This document shows, piece by piece, positions 45,401 to 58,023 of a DNA stretch of 64,000 bases. Source of the stretch: Macquaria australasica (taxonomy: Eukaryota > Chordata > Actinopteri > Centrarchiformes > Percichthyidae). A program made the translations under genes and the position numbers. Under the pieces are notes generated by a model. That model was not told the DNA's origin. It did no database searches and saw only the letters and a list, made by a program, of their open reading frames with translations. The stretch is taken from positions 1-64,000 of the forward strand of contig SEMN01001333.1 in assembly GCA_005408345.1 (NCBI GenBank), written 5' to 3'. The stretch's first letter is position 1. Every line of letters starts with the position of its first letter.

Positions 45401-48400
45401 ACTTTGGTCCAGATTAGAAACCTCAACTGAGCATATTTAGATTTTGATGACTCAGGCAAGGGGATCGGTTGGGTTTTATATTTACATTTAAATCAATCAT
45501 AACAAATCATGATAAAATTGGTAAACAGTTATTCTTCTATAATAATGGAAACAATGTTATTGCACTAACGCCACTTCAAATCATTTTTAGTTTCCTTTAT
45601 ACAAACCTGATGCTCTACTGTCTTATCTGATGTTTAATTCTAGCTTTTCAGGAGAATATTAACTGTAAATAAAAATATAGATTAAAATTTTATTTTTACC
45701 CCAAAAAATGCTACTCTTTTCAGCCCAGAGTAGTGTATCCAGGTATTTCTTTGATTTGGCTGCATACACCCCATTAATCTTCACCAATAAGGTAGGTGGC
45801 GATAAAGTAGCCTGAGAGGCGAAACACAGGGCGAAACCTCTGCTAGGTACTCGCTGCCTGTTGAGCTCAATGCTTTGAGTCTATCAACCTTTTTATCAGC
45901 TCAGACAGTCAGAGAGACTTTAGTAAGACGTGTCAGCTGTTTCAGAGCGATGACACCAGTGATGTGATTGGCTGAGTATATTTATGTATGTATCACCACA
46001 TCCTCTGATCTATATTCCACTTCCCCCAGCCCTTTAACACAGTCCGTGCACCAAACACCCACTGCTTTCACTTGTTGTTTTAACAAAGCCGAACAGAGAA
46101 GGCTTCAAAAACATAATTTTACAACAAAAAACTGTCACACGGTTTAGTTTGACGGCTGATTTTGTTCACCCGTCTGTCTGTCTGCAGGTCGACTGTCCAA
46201 ACTTCGTGCATGTTTTGCAGCTGATAAACTCCACCCATCTGTACGCCTGTGGCAGCTACGCCTACAGCCCCCATGATGCCTACATCGTAAGTCACCACAG
46301 ACACTGAATTTAAGTAGAATGTATAATTCCGATGATGCTGATTAACACCTGGGTGTTACATGTGTGTTAACGTGGTGAGTACAAGGTTGTTATTACTGAT
46401 ATAAACAAGGACACAATTATGAAAGTAAGAGTTGAAATAAACCAAAATGTTTCTTTAAGATAGATTTTCTCCGTTTCAGACATGATTTTGATGATTCTTC
46501 ACTTCAGTTCAGCCTCTGTGTGTTTTTTTTGTCTCCTTCAGGATGCAGAAAACTTCTCCATGGTCCAACAAGACGGTGCTAAAGGTCGCTGTCCGTTCAG
46601 CCCCTTCCAGAGGAGCACCGCCATCGCCGTTGGTCAGTCAGAACAAACACAGTTAAATAGACAGACTTGCAGAAGAAAATGCGTGTGACTGCTGTGAGCA
46701 CTGATACAGATTGGCTGCAGTTTTGATTAATATGAGTTACAGATGTGATGGAGTGAATGGAGCTTCAAAACACTTCAGTAATAGACTTTAATGCATTACG
46801 GTGTATAACTCATAAACCCTAACTGTCATTATGCTTATGTACAGTTGATCAGTGTGCAATAGGCATTTTGAATATAATGGATGTCTATGGGGATTGCTTT
46901 TAAATCTTAATAATTCAATTATCAATAAGAAAAGTCGTAGCTGTCATCTACAAAGAATTACACATGGTTTGACAAATCGGTTATCTTGGTAGCATTGAAA
47001 CTGTTGGAGATGTAAATAAAAAATGTTTTATAGACGTACATAACGGATCATTAAATATGCAAAGGTTTGCAAATTTCCTCATCAGTTTTTAAACAAGTTG
47101 AGGTTGTCAGTCACATGTTCTGGTGCAAACGTTTGCTTTAAAGGACAAACACGACGTCAGCTGTTTCTCTGTTTCTGAGCAGACGACGAACTGTTCGCCG
47201 CCACAACGACTGACTTCAGAGGAGTCAAACCACAGATTTCTCGACACTTCAGCAAAGATGGCCGCCCGGACATCAACCAGGACTCTGTCAGCTTACTGGA
47301 GGGTGAGTGAATCAGATCAGTGCATTCATTGGTGAATTGTCAGTCAAGAGAAAATGAATCAATGACAAGATTCATCGGAGACTGATTGTTTGTCATTTCT
47401 GAGTTCAGCTTGTTTCGCCGTCCCAGAATCCCTTTGTGTTTTAAACCGTTGGTCGGACTGAATAAGCAGAAATAAACAGAATGAGAGCAAAGTGTTGTGA
47501 GTCACGGACGAAGAGGAAGAAAAAAAATAAAGGTGTCAAAAGTGAGAGACGGCTGCAGAAACTGAATCCAAGTTTGCAGCTCGAGGAGTAAAGCAAGGCA
47601 TCAACACTGCTAGGGGGGGCGGTGGTTCAACTCCCAGACTGAAAGTCCCTGCAGTGTCTCAGAGTGGTCGGAAAGAAGTCTTCTAAATTTCAGATAATTA
47701 TTTGTAGGAGCTCTGACTGCCAGAGTATGTGATGATCCAAACTACGTCGGGTTCATTAGGTTTACCATCGGTCCGTTTTGGACCAGTGAAGACCACTACA
47801 CGGAGGTTCAGAGCCTGACCAATTTGATCCTCTGGCTGGAGTCACTCCTCCTGGACCTGAGGCTAAAGCCGTGTCCATGGAGGTCTAAGGTCTTGTGGAG
47901 TCCGGGTACAAAGCGAGTGTTGGTTCTTCTTAGCTTAGCTGATGATGGAGTCTCGGTATCTATCAGCATGGCTGACCTTTCACCTCCAAACAGACACATA
48001 CAAGCTAGTTTCAAACAGCAAAGCACTTCCTGTCTCCTTGAAATGACATTCAAATACAAACGTTTTTTTAGGAAATGTAACGCCGTCTGGATTCCGTTCG
48101 TTATCTACATAACGAAGAAACGGTGATTAATGCATCTGACAAAATGTTGATACTGAAAACAAAATGTTCACTGATGATGACGTGTTTATATTTAACAGTC
48201 TTAGTAACTGCTGTTAAAGAGAAATTAACATTTGCTGACATTTAACAGCCATGAGAACCTCATCAAATACATCATACTTTCAGCCAAACCACTGAAGTTT
48301 CAAAGAGCAGCACACTGTTCTTCCCATTTTCTGCCCCCAATGATTCATTTCCTCTTTTTCTCATAAAAAAATCCCTCAAAACGTCTTGAGGTACCTCACA

Positions 48401-50024
48401 CTTCCATGTTTAAAAGACCGTTTTAGTCCATTATCTACAAACCCTGTATACTCTATACATACTTAGGACTTAATGTCGAACCTCAGTACAACCTCAGTTT
48501 CTGAATCGATAATGGTCAAGTTATGAAAGCTGCGTCAAATGTCTGGTGATCATTTTAAAAACTGAAGATATGATTTAAGAAATGATCAGCATCAATCATT
48601 TGTAGTTAATAAGGCACAACATGCAAAAACAATTCAATTCAGTTTTATTTATATAGCACCATATCATAACAAAGTTATCTCAGGGCACTTTTCCATATAG
48701 AGCAGGTCTAGACCGACTCTTTATATTTACAGAGACCCAACAGTTCCCACCATGAGCAAGATGTGGTCCTTAAAAATATTCCTGTATTATGTCTGAATCA
48801 GTCACTCAGCTGAAATCTTGATCTGCTCTCGGATCTCTTTTCGCTACAGTCAGACCACATGGCACAGCACCCTCCGGTTCCTCATCTGTCATCATTTCCT
48901 GTATTTCAGAGCCAATGTTTGTCAGCTCATCGTTGGACCCATCAGACAGGAAACTCTACTTCTTCTTTAGTGAAGTTGGGAAAGAGTTCAGCTTCGTTGA
49001 CGAGTTGCAGATCGCCCGGGTGGCTCAAGTCTGCAAGGTGACATAAAGACAGAGGAGCCCTGACTGCAGCATGTGATTATATCTAAAGTAATAACATTAA
49101 AGTTTGTTCTCTCTTGGTTGGCTGTACAGGATGATGTTGGTGGACAGAGGACTCTGCAGAAGAGGTGGACGTCCTTTGCCAAAGCCCCTCTGCTCTGTCA
49201 GTCTCCCAGACAGCTTCCCTTCAATGTTCTCCAGGATGTGTTCACCCTCCAGCCACCAGAGGGCAGCGACGCCTCGGACACTCTGTTCTACAGCGTCTTC
49301 ACCTCTCAGTGGTAGGAAGACGATAGCAGCAGTTTCCTCTGTTTCTGTCTCTGGCCATACAACTAGCTAACGCTCTAATGCGCTAAAAGAGTTAGTGTTA
49401 CAAGAGAAATCACCTGTTCCTCCTGGTTCCCCAGTTTTTGACAAACCTGTTGTCATAACATCATGTGATAACATCATCCATACCTCCGACAGACAGTACT
49501 TTATTTAACCTTACCTGATACGAAGTGTGCTACAAACACATCAAAGCTGCGTTTAACCAGAACGTTTAGTTGTCTTTATTTTTGACTGGCAGCTGGTACA
49601 CGATAACATTTCTATTTGGAGCCGTTCCTCCTTCGATTCTGGCTCCCAGCAACACAGCAAGAGGACATTTCAGTAGGTCATGTAGCTGCTCCTCTGTTGG
49701 CCTCCAGTCACCAAATCTAACTGTATACCCATTTGTTATAAATGGTCATCTAAGAGATCTGACCCGAGAACAAGTGAAACTAGTCCACGTGTTGGAGATG
49801 AGATATTTGTGTTATATTTTCTGCAGTTCAGCATCAGTCCTCTCAGTAATACCATGAGTATTATCTCTGGTCTGGTTCAGGTCCTCGGGTCCAGAATCTG
49901 CCGTGTGCGTCTTCAGGCTGCAGGACATCAGGGCCGTGTTCTCTAAGAGCTACCGGACCTTCAACATGCAGACCCATCAGTGGAGTCCGATGCTGGAAAA
50001 ACACTCCTACCTGGGGAAGGTGAC

Positions 50025-50098
<74 letters not shown>

Positions 50099-53000
50099 GG
50101 GTCAGATGTAGAATAACCTGAAGATGTTGCACCAATAAAGATTTAGTCTTAAGGGGGGTTAGGGATGTCTTTTGGTAATATGTTAACCATAAGTAAGTTT
50201 TAATTTAAACTTTTAGTAGTATAGTATTTACAAGAACACAAACAAGACACAGCTGGACGAGAAGCCCCCACCCCGATACTCCCAGCGACAGACAATCAAA
50301 CAAACCAACAAAAACAAAATGGTTGTCAGAGGAGTGAATAAGTGTCCATACGCTGCGTCTCCAGTGTGACTCTCCCTCCATGTGCTCCTGACAGTGTGGC
50401 CTGGACAACGCTTCAGATTCAGACTTAATGGAGGTGAAGAGGAGTTTCCTGACCAGCGACAGTGTGAAACCAGTCGGAGTCGGTCCGGTCGTTGTTTCTT
50501 CAGGGCAGCAGTACAGTCGCGTGGCTGCCATGAGGACTCAGGCAGCCAATGGAAAACAGTATCCTGTCCTTTTCCTGCTTACAGGTGAGACGTCGCACTA
50601 AACGGAGAACAGTTTTATCCTCAAAACAGGCCTGAAAACGGTTGTTATTTTGCTGCTACGTCACCTTTAAAATGGTTCATCATCTCTCTGACGTCCAGAG
50701 TCGGGATTCCTCCACAAAGTGGTTTTGCTTGATCGGGGTGCATGGGTCATTGAGGAGATTCAGGTCTTCACACAACCTCAGCCGATCAAAAGCATCATCC
50801 TCTCCCCCTCCAAGGTAAAGCTCACACATGACCCTGTCACTGCGGGATGGTTTAGATTTGAAGATTTTTCCACAGGTAGAGATTATGCTTTACTGTTCAT
50901 ACTGAGGTATCTGTCCCTTTAAATCTGTGTGTAGTTGCATTAGGTCGTTATGGTCGATGCTGAAAATCACTGAGCAGGACTGATTTATGGCAATATTTGA
51001 TTTATACGATTACAGGAAGGAGAAGAAGGCATTTAATTCACTGGATTAACCAAAAATCTGAATTCCTGTCTATATTTTCATTAAAAACATTATAAAATAT
51101 ATAACAAATTAATTAATAAATAATGATGGTTAAAACAAAACACTGTGGGAGAAAAAGTTGTGGCCATAACATTACACAAAATGAAATGATAACATAATAA
51201 TAAACATTATTCATATAGAACCTTTCATATCCAAAAGGAAAGAGCAGAAGATATAAACAGTTAAATACTGAAACACATTTAAACATGAAGTGCCAGCTTA
51301 ATGAGAGAGGTCTTAACTTCTTTATAAAAATACAAGCAAACCCTCCATTCTAGTTTCAGCGGCAGGTTTTACGTTGTGGCTCAGCGGTTAACACGATCAC
51401 CGTGTAGTAACACCTGGTTCACTGGTCACCTGGCTACAGCAACATCAGTCACGCTGCTGTCAGTCAGACAAACCAATCACACAGTCGGTGTCATCATGTG
51501 CGTAGGTCCAGAGAAAATAGACCTGAATCTTAAAAAGATGCTTCGGGCTGCAGTTTCACATGTAAAGCAAGTGAGATGAGATGGACAACATGTCTGAAAC
51601 CGGCCCGGTGTCGATGGCTGTAAGAAGGTCCTGGGTTCAGAAGTACTCCTGAATACAGTTACCTGAAAGGTACTTTAAAATGTACATGTGTATATATTTT
51701 GGTAATCCAGGGAATAGAGAATTACAGTGATCTACATCTAGCAATGTTCCCAAGATGAACAAAACATGTGGCCGTGTTTAAATGTGTGTAAAAATTAACT
51801 CTAAAATCGTAACTGAACTACATGACTTTTATCTGATCACACGGCCAAGCCTTCGGTGCAGTTTCTATCTTTTTAACCTTCAGTGCTACAATCAGTTTGT
51901 TGTTTCCTCGCGCAGTTGTAAAAGGTTTCAACCCTCCAAACATCAATATCAGAGAGACACGAGATAAGAAACTGAAACCAACAGATACAGCAGTGTGTCG
52001 TCTGCATAATGACGACAGTTGAAATAGTAATGTGACTTAATGTTAAATCTTCCATGAGGCTCAGAGATACACAATCACACAAACTGACCAAAAAGTCTTC
52101 CTACCAAGTATGAAGCAGATGATGATCTGAAGGCTGCTGTTGGACGTAAAACAGAACACTTTGAATATGGATGACGAATATTTGATAATTGGTTAATATT
52201 TTGTATATCACAGAGCACACGGGAGATGTTTGCCAGAAAGGAAGGAAGTCAGGAGATGTAGTAGGAAGAGCGAATAGGTCTGTATGTAGGGAGCAGGTCG
52301 GGATGGCTTGGTGGGTTAAACACAGGACTTTCACCCAGGAAACCAAAGGTCAATGTGACTTATTATTTTAACCCAAACCCTGATCTTTTCCTAAACTAAG
52401 TAGTTTTGACGCCTAAACGTACGACCTGCAACCGTTTCACAACATTAACCACATGTTAGAAAGGCTTTCTGGCAGTACTACAGTTACAGTGTGGTTAGGT
52501 TTAGGAAAGATTATGGTCTGGGTTAAAATATTAAGTCAAGTCAGTTCGTACTTTTGGTGCATAAACCTAACTAACCAAACCTGCGACCGTTTCACAACGT
52601 TAACCCTTTAGAAAGCCCCAAAGTCAAACTTCTCCCACATGCTATTACAGAGCACATGTGACAGTGTTTTCTGGTCCTGTAGGGAGTTGTCTATGTGGGG
52701 ACATCAGAGGGTGTGACTGCTGTACCTGTGGCCAGGTGCTCCATCTACAGAACCTGCAGCCAGTGTGTTCTGGCCAGAGACCCTCTGTGTGGATGGAGCC
52801 GGACCAGCAAGGTCTGCAGCAGCCTGGACGGCAGTCAGGAGAACATGTAAGTGTTTATTACTCTGTAAAGACATTTATAGATCCCCACAGGTGATTCAGC
52901 CTGTCAGGAGTTATTTTACTTCAAGAAGAAAACTGAGGTCCTGTCCTCTATATTTTGGGGAATGTGGGAGTTTTAGTTACCATGTATAACTTTAAATTTA

Positions 53001-54680
53001 CATGGAAATACTCTAATCAACTTTGCAGCAGAATATCAGATTCTGTGGTGCATTTTAAATAACCATTCTGTTTCTGGTGTGGTTGAAGGAAAATAGTCAC
53101 AGTTGGCGTATTTATTTAAAATATTAAGGATGTCTAATAATTTAACCTTCAGCTTTGGTTGAAGGTGGCTGCTCGGTCTTTGTAATGAATAAATAGCACC
53201 TTCAGCCCTGTGTAATGACAGGCTGCCGGTTTACTCCTCAGAGCTCAAGACTTGGAGGACGTCAATGTGGAAGAGGAATGTCGTCAGAGACAAACCAGGG
53301 CCCACCTGGTCACAGGTAACATCTTCCTCAGTGAAACATAAAACATCTACTGACAGATATGAAGCATCTCCAACACATTCTGAGTCATTAGTAACCTACT
53401 ACTGGCTGAAGTTAACTCGTCTAAAGTGTTTCTAACATTTTGGAGAAAGTCAGAGGATCACCAAAGTTATTACAGTTCATCCTGAGGGGAACATGAATGA
53501 TGAACCACATTTCATCACAGTCCATCCAATAGTTGTTGAGATGTTTCACTGAAAACCAGAAATGTGAACCTCATGGTGGCGCTAGAGGGAAAGTCAGAGG
53601 ATCATCAGTCAGTAGGATTCATTGTTTGGGCACCGTGCATATCTGTACCAAATGTCAGGAGAATTCATCCGACAGTTGTTGAGATATTTGACTAAAAGCT
53701 AAACATTTCAACCTTGGGATGGTGGGAGAAGAAAAGTGAGTAGGATTCATCCTCAGGGGAACATGAATGTCTGAATAAAACTCCATGAGAATCCGTCTGA
53801 AAAGTGTTGAGATATTTCAGTCTGGAGTGGTGAACCGACCGTGAGTCCGCAGAGCTGCTCCGTCACCGCCTCTCACTTGTTTTTCTTCTAACATGTGTTC
53901 TGTCCTGCAGAGGTCAGCGTTCATCTGAATGAAGTGGTCAGGTTTCAGTGTCGGAGACCTTCCAACCTGGCCACTCTGACCTGGACCTCCCCTCGATTCA
54001 AAGACCTGCGAGAGAAACTCTTCATCCAGTCAGCTGACGGCAATTTGAGCTTCTTCGCCACCGCCGACACCTTCGGTAGCTACCGCTGCGAGGCAGAGGA
54101 AGGCGGGTACAAGGAAGAAGTCGCTACCTATGACGTCAGACAGGTTGCTCCTCCGCGCTCCATGAGCCCCATCCCGAAGGCTGATGACCATGTGACCAAC
54201 AACGAAGACGAGTCCTATGAGGACATTGCAACCGAAGAACCGGTGACTCTGACGATCCAACCTTCAGGAGACCCAGAGGACGACAACATCAAGGACGAAG
54301 GCGATAAAGTCATGAGCAATTTCAAAGACGAGACCAACTCCATTAAAGAAGATTCTGGATTGAAAAACACCTTAAAAGATGACGATTTGGAGATCACCCC
54401 GACCTCCAGGAAAGACACCCACTCCTGGAAGGAGACGCGGGATTCCACTCTGATGACAAAAGAGACGAGTTACTACAACGAGCTGGTGGTGGTTTCCCTC
54501 CTGCTGGCGACCTGCGTCTGCATCCTGATACTCGGAGGGCTTCACATGTGGCGCCAAAGGAAAACCGGCCTCAAAGTGGATCCTGTGGTCAGTCCAGGGG
54601 CCAGCAGCAAAACCAACCAATCGATGGAGAGCATTCCCTCTCTGAGCAACCCCGACGATCCGGAAGTGAAGGTGGAGTAA
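39469..54680 (+). CDS. Class 4 semaphorin (SEMA4A/4E-like)
   Basis: Transmembrane guidance ligand that signals through plexins. 795 residues from 14 coding exons: 39469-39559, 44959-45119, 45231-45293, 46188-46286, 46542-46632, 47183-47302, 48910-49037, 49130-49311, 49881-50019, 50395-50584, 50699-50814, 52683-52846, 53242-53315, 53911-54680. Signal peptide in exon 1 (LLLLLLGLQSSAG); sema domain about 40-470 (LYVGARNAVLSLD, NFVHVLQLINSTHLYACGSY); PSI domain from Cys479 (CSIYRTCSQCVLARDPLCGW); one Ig-like domain with Cys553 and Cys599; a long acidic stalk rich in D, E, K and T; TM about 730-752; short 42-residue tail. The Ig, stalk, TM and tail are in one final exon, as in other SEMA4 genes. 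The tail is shorter than in SEMA4D and has no obvious PDZ ligand, so SEMA4A or fish SEMA4E fit best. The paralogue cannot be fixed without a tree. Confidence 0.9.
40280..40660. repeat. Dispersed fish repeat fragments in SEMA4 intron 1
   Basis: ttagcttagcataaagactg and ggaaacagctagacctggct (about 40290-40340), then ctctttggataaaagttcta (about 40612), match sequence styles I recognise as high-copy fish repeats. No second copy of these exact segments lies in the window. Confidence 0.5.
42290..42660 (-). mobile_element. L1/Tx1-like LINE RT relic, minus strand
   Basis: On the minus strand the frame 42657-42472 reads WDELLNSDPHHKSLISKVYN and KAAWEQELGLNLED, then a stop, then WDAALNKIHTSSTCARLTLK. 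This is the segment just after the RT domain in L1/Tx1-type LINEs. The stop codon and decay afterwards show it is dead. Confidence 0.7.
42760..43390 (+). mobile_element. Rex1/CR1-like LINE relic
   Basis: Frames read TRNLGIVTN, EHIASVTQSC, HIRSFLTE, ELPACTVKPLHIVQT and LILAHLPEFPHSGS, the order found in the RT C-terminus of CR1/Rex1-like fish LINEs (NLGV, RSCRY, SRLDYCNSLLAGLP, QNAA). The 3' end shows the tail word catcgctttggacaaaagcc (about 43342). Several deletions and stops are present. Confidence 0.65.
43985..44437 (+). mobile_element. LINE relic with RT motif and SINE/LINE-type tail
   Basis: The frame from about 44030 reads LKWFKSYLQDRN and, after a stop, CGVPQGSIFGLLLFNIYI, the RT domain motif of non-LTR elements. 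The 3' end carries gtcgctttggataaaagca and aataaatgtaatgtaa, a shared tail of fish LINE/SINE families. The interior is shortened. Confidence 0.65.
44443..44861 (+). mobile_element. Solo LTR with 5-bp target-site duplication
   Basis: 419 bp starting tgtcatgg and ending cataaca, flanked by identical gtcgg at 44438-44442 and 44862-44866. Internal features fit an LTR: a TATA-like tctatatatacc near 44627 and aataaa at 44780-44785 ahead of the 3' end. No internal gag or pol remains, so this is a solo LTR left by recombination. It sits six bases after a LINE tail. Confidence 0.9.
45294..48909. other. SEMA4 introns 3 to 6
   Basis: Besides coding exons 4-6, this is non-coding intron sequence. The 45294-46187 and 47303-48909 introns show no gene. 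The latter holds the LINE-tail fragment at 48629-48757. Confidence 0.5.
48629..48757 (-). mobile_element. LINE tail fragment (same family as 11786-12791)
   Basis: aattcaattcagttttattt, then the catatcataacaaagttat stretch and accgactctttatatttaca, match the tail region 11786-11915 closely, in the same (minus) orientation. Only the last 130 bp of the element is present. Confidence 0.85.
50025..50093. repeat. (CA)n array in SEMA4 intron 9
   Basis: About 65 bp of uninterrupted CA dinucleotides just after the exon ending at 50019. Confidence 0.95.
50815..52682. other. SEMA4 intron 11
   Basis: Non-coding. Near-identical words acctgcaaccgtttcacaac (52425) and acctgcgaccgtttcacaac (52581), each followed by ttaacc, form a direct repeat about 156 bp apart. 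No exon was seen. Confidence 0.55.
53420..53820. repeat. Dispersed repeat in SEMA4 intron 13
   Basis: Contains agtcagaggatca twice, ttacagttcatcctgagggg, catggtggcgctagag, and gttgttgagatattt-type words. Part of it matches DCST1 intron sequence at about 1743-1850, and parts repeat within the block itself. This style of repeat is common in fish. Confidence 0.65.
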
Positions 54681-55336
54681 CGACGATTAGTGAGACGCCT
54701 TCAGGAGCTCGTCACATGATCCTACACCGAAACACGTCTTACCTAAAGTCAGATTTTTCAGGTGGTCGTTTGGTTTAAATTGGATGAAATGAATATACAG
54801 ACATTAAAAAGACTTTGTGTTGTATTGATGTTTAAATGCAGGTTGACTTTGTTTTTTTGTCAATATTTTGAATTAAATTATCTGTCTGTATATTATGTTT
54901 AAAATCAGGGATTAGCCTGTTTGAATGTTGAATCCTGTCTCTTGCTGATATTTTGTCATGACCGCAGTAACTTCTCACTGTGTGGATGAATGTTTGTGAA
55001 CAGGTGAACCTGCTGTGAATGTAGAGGGCTGGGAACAAGATATCAATATATCAGTAATTATCAGTAACAAATGAAATCCGTGTCTCAAATGAAAACCACT
55101 GAACATGTTGATTATTTATTGTCGTTCTGGTAATTCTGTCCTCGTCAATGACCCGGCCCTGAATGTCGTTCTAATGTTTCTTTCTAAAGTTTGTTTCTAA
55201 TGTGTGTATGATGATGATGATGATGATGATGTACAGATCAGTTTATTGAACTTTCTCCAAGTGTATTTTGTCATGTTGGTTTTTCAGATATCTGCAGGGA
55301 TTAAAATATTGAAGACAAAGTATTGATCCTCATAGA

Positions 55337-55342
55337 AATAAA
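55337..55342 (+). terminator. Candidate poly(A) signal of SEMA4
   Basis: aataaa 657 bp after the SEMA4 stop codon (TAA, 54678-54680). An attaaa at 54803-54808 is an alternative nearer signal. Confidence 0.45.
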
Positions 55343-57464
55343 CCTGCAGCTTTTCTTCTCCTTTATTGATCCTGGAACAGCTTCTTCAGCATTTCTCTCT
55401 GAGCTCCTGACGATCAGCTGAGAGGAGACACTGCCATCTGCTGAGGGAATAAATGTAATAAAAAAACAACAAACATGAGTGTTTTTAACGTGCGTGAGAA
55501 GACGGGTTCAAGCTCCAACATGTTTGTCTGTGCTGTTCAGCATCAAGCTGGATCTCCAAATACTGAGTTTGAAAGTTTTTAATTCTCAGAATTCGGAGAA
55601 GTTCAGATTCTGACTTTTTAAAGATGACTTAAATCTTTACCAAGTAAAAACAAAAATATTATTTCTAATTTTTAAATCAGAATATTGGGGACACTTCTGT
55701 GGAAAAACTCTGAGATTTTTGTCATAATTATAAGAAACGTTTTTATATAAATATGTCTTTATTCTCATGGTTCCTTTTTCTTGTAAAATTCGTTATCAGA
55801 ACTTCTGGAAACACCAGATCTTTTTTTATTTCTCATCAGTGACACAAATTCACTCGTCACAATTTAAAATCAAAATGAGATTTGTGTGTAAAAAGTGTTG
55901 AATGAACTGATTTTAGATATTTATTTATTTTTATTGTTGTTTAACATTAAAACGCCTGGAACCAAACTGCAGCAGTCAAACTGTCAGATACACAAAAACA
56001 TTTCAGTTTTCATTCAAGAGAAAATCACTCGAGGAAGTTAGTTTTCCTTTGATCAGTTTAACTTCAGTCAAGAGATTTTCAGAGGGATATTAACCCTAAT
56101 CAATAGTATTTATATTACAGTTAACACAATTTCCACATGATTAAGATTTGACCTTTGACCTGAGCTGAGTTCAGTGTGTCGAACAGTAGAGCAGCTTTGT
56201 TTTGTGGCTGCAGCGTAAATTAATAAATAAAGTGAAGTTGGTGTCAGACGTGGATTCTTGTAAATGACGCTGTGGATATTTATATGCTGCATTCAGGTGT
56301 CATCGGAATCATCATAATCTGGAAAGGCAGCAGCCAAAACTGCTGTGTCTCACTAACACACTGCACCACATACTAACCCGAGCAGGTTTAGAGTCAAAAG
56401 GACTAAATAAAATATAGTCGGGGATGTCAGTATGCAGACACACAAAGGAAAACTAGTTTCACACAGCGGTGAGACAGCTTCAGGAACATCTGGACAAAGT
56501 ACAAGTCTTTGAGAAGATGTTTTCCTTCCTCTTTGTTTTAAAATTTAAAGTTGCAGTTTTAAGCCTAAAACAACAGTTTGATTGATGATGATTATATTGC
56601 CTATATATATATATATATATATATATGTCATATGTTTTTATTTTTTGTTCAAATAACACAGTTAATCGAGTAACTTCTGTTGTATACAAACACCACAAAA
56701 GTCTTTAAAATAACGTTTTTGCTGCAGGGCCAGTTTTTTGTTTTGTTTTTATTTCCACTCGAAAGTAACATGTTCGGCTTGTGCGTCAGATTTTTGAGTT
56801 TACGACAAGCACCTGAAGGCAGCATATTTTAACCTGGAAACAACAGAAAAGTTGGAAAGTTTCCGCATCTCCGCCTGAAAACTGCGACTTAACCTGCAGG
56901 TAAACTCGTCTAATATCATAAAATCATTACATTTATACACTTTAAGATGTTTAAGAGAAGAATTTGACTTTTAGCAGCCTTTACGGTCCATTGTTCAGAA
57001 TACTTTAGGTAACGTTACTGCGCCACAAGCATTTAGAGATTTATCGGTTTAGCTAGCAGCGGTCTGTTGTTTTTAATAACAGAAGGAATGTGAACGTAAA
57101 GTCTCTTTAGATCACACTTGTGTGATATTAAAGAAGCAACACTTAACATTTAAGTCAAATGAACGGTTATACCTAAACATGTGCACTTCCTGGTCATGCA
57201 ACATAGAACTCTAAACCAGACTCCTTTTAGAATTCTGTGAATTTAAGGCTTCTCAGCTTATCAGGAGATGTAGTCATCCGCTGGGGAAGGTTTTAACAGC
57301 TTCCATGACTCCAGAGGGTCTTCTGGTAAGTTCGGTGCGTGTATTATAATCTACTTTATCTAGTAAAGCAACGTGTTTTAAAATCAAAATCAATCAGTCG
57401 CAGTTCAACAGACCAGTAGGATGTGTGCATATAAGCAAGGCAGCTGAACTCCGACACCAACATT
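55343..57464. other. SEMA4-MS4A intergenic region
   Basis: AT-rich non-coding sequence with a (TA)n run at 56602-56627. A possible 5' non-coding exon of the MS4A gene ends at the donor ctgcag/gtaaac near 56900, and another short candidate ends at ttctg/gtaagt near 57326. Neither can be proven without transcripts. Confidence 0.4.
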
Positions 57465-57523
57465 CAATTCAATTCAGTTTTATTTATATAGCGCCATATC
57501 ATAACAAAGTTATCTCAGGGCAC
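57464..57523 (-). mobile_element. LINE tail fragment
   Basis: attcaattcaattcagtttt, then the atatagcgccatatcataac stretch and aaagttatctcagggcac, equal the terminal 60 bp of the LINE at 11786-12791, same orientation. This is the shortest of the copies in the window. Confidence 0.8.
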
Positions 57524-57779
57524 ATCCCCTTTTTAATGGCACAAAGTTTGGTTTAAGTTTATATGATGTCCGTGTTTCACATGTTGTCGTAGCTGATTCA
57601 TCTGTGAGCCAAAATAACAGAAACACTGAGATGCCTGTTTGTCCAGAGGTCAGAAGCCAAAAGAAGCACGTGCGTCACGTGTTGATAGTTTGGCTGAATT
57701 TGATCTAAAAGCTCATCGATCCCAGCTGAGGTTTCCTCTCATCAACATGAAGAGGGCGGTACATCAAGAATATTGTTAT

Positions 57780-57905
57780 ACTGTGAAATGTAACCAAGTA
57801 CTGTAGTACAGTTGTGAAGTACTTATCTGACAGCTTCAGATTATTAATACAAAATATAAATCAACTATTAAATGAAGTTGCTCCACCTTTACCAGCCTAC
57901 AGCAA
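57780..57905. repeat. Dispersed repeat, 5' half, upstream of MS4A exon 1
   Basis: ctgacagcttcagattatta, then the aatacaaaatataaatcaac stretch and gaagttgctccacc, match the first half of the repeat at 6655-7155. The second half is found after the exon at about 58655-58740. Confidence 0.6.
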
Positions 57906-58023
57906 TGCACTCTGGGGCTTGTAGTTCTGGACACAGTCTGTTCTTAAGATTCACCTGCTGTTTTTTGTGTTTTAAAATTTTCCCAGAGTTCCCTCTGAGC
58001 TCGTCTGACCTCTGACCTCCATC

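Noticed and set aside
50205..50531. Minus-strand 108-codon frame
   Set aside because: Shadow of the SEMA4 exon at 50395-50584 on the other strand.
54030..54620. Minus-strand frames across the last SEMA4 exon
   Set aside because: Shadows of the coding frame, which has clear Ig, TM and tail features.
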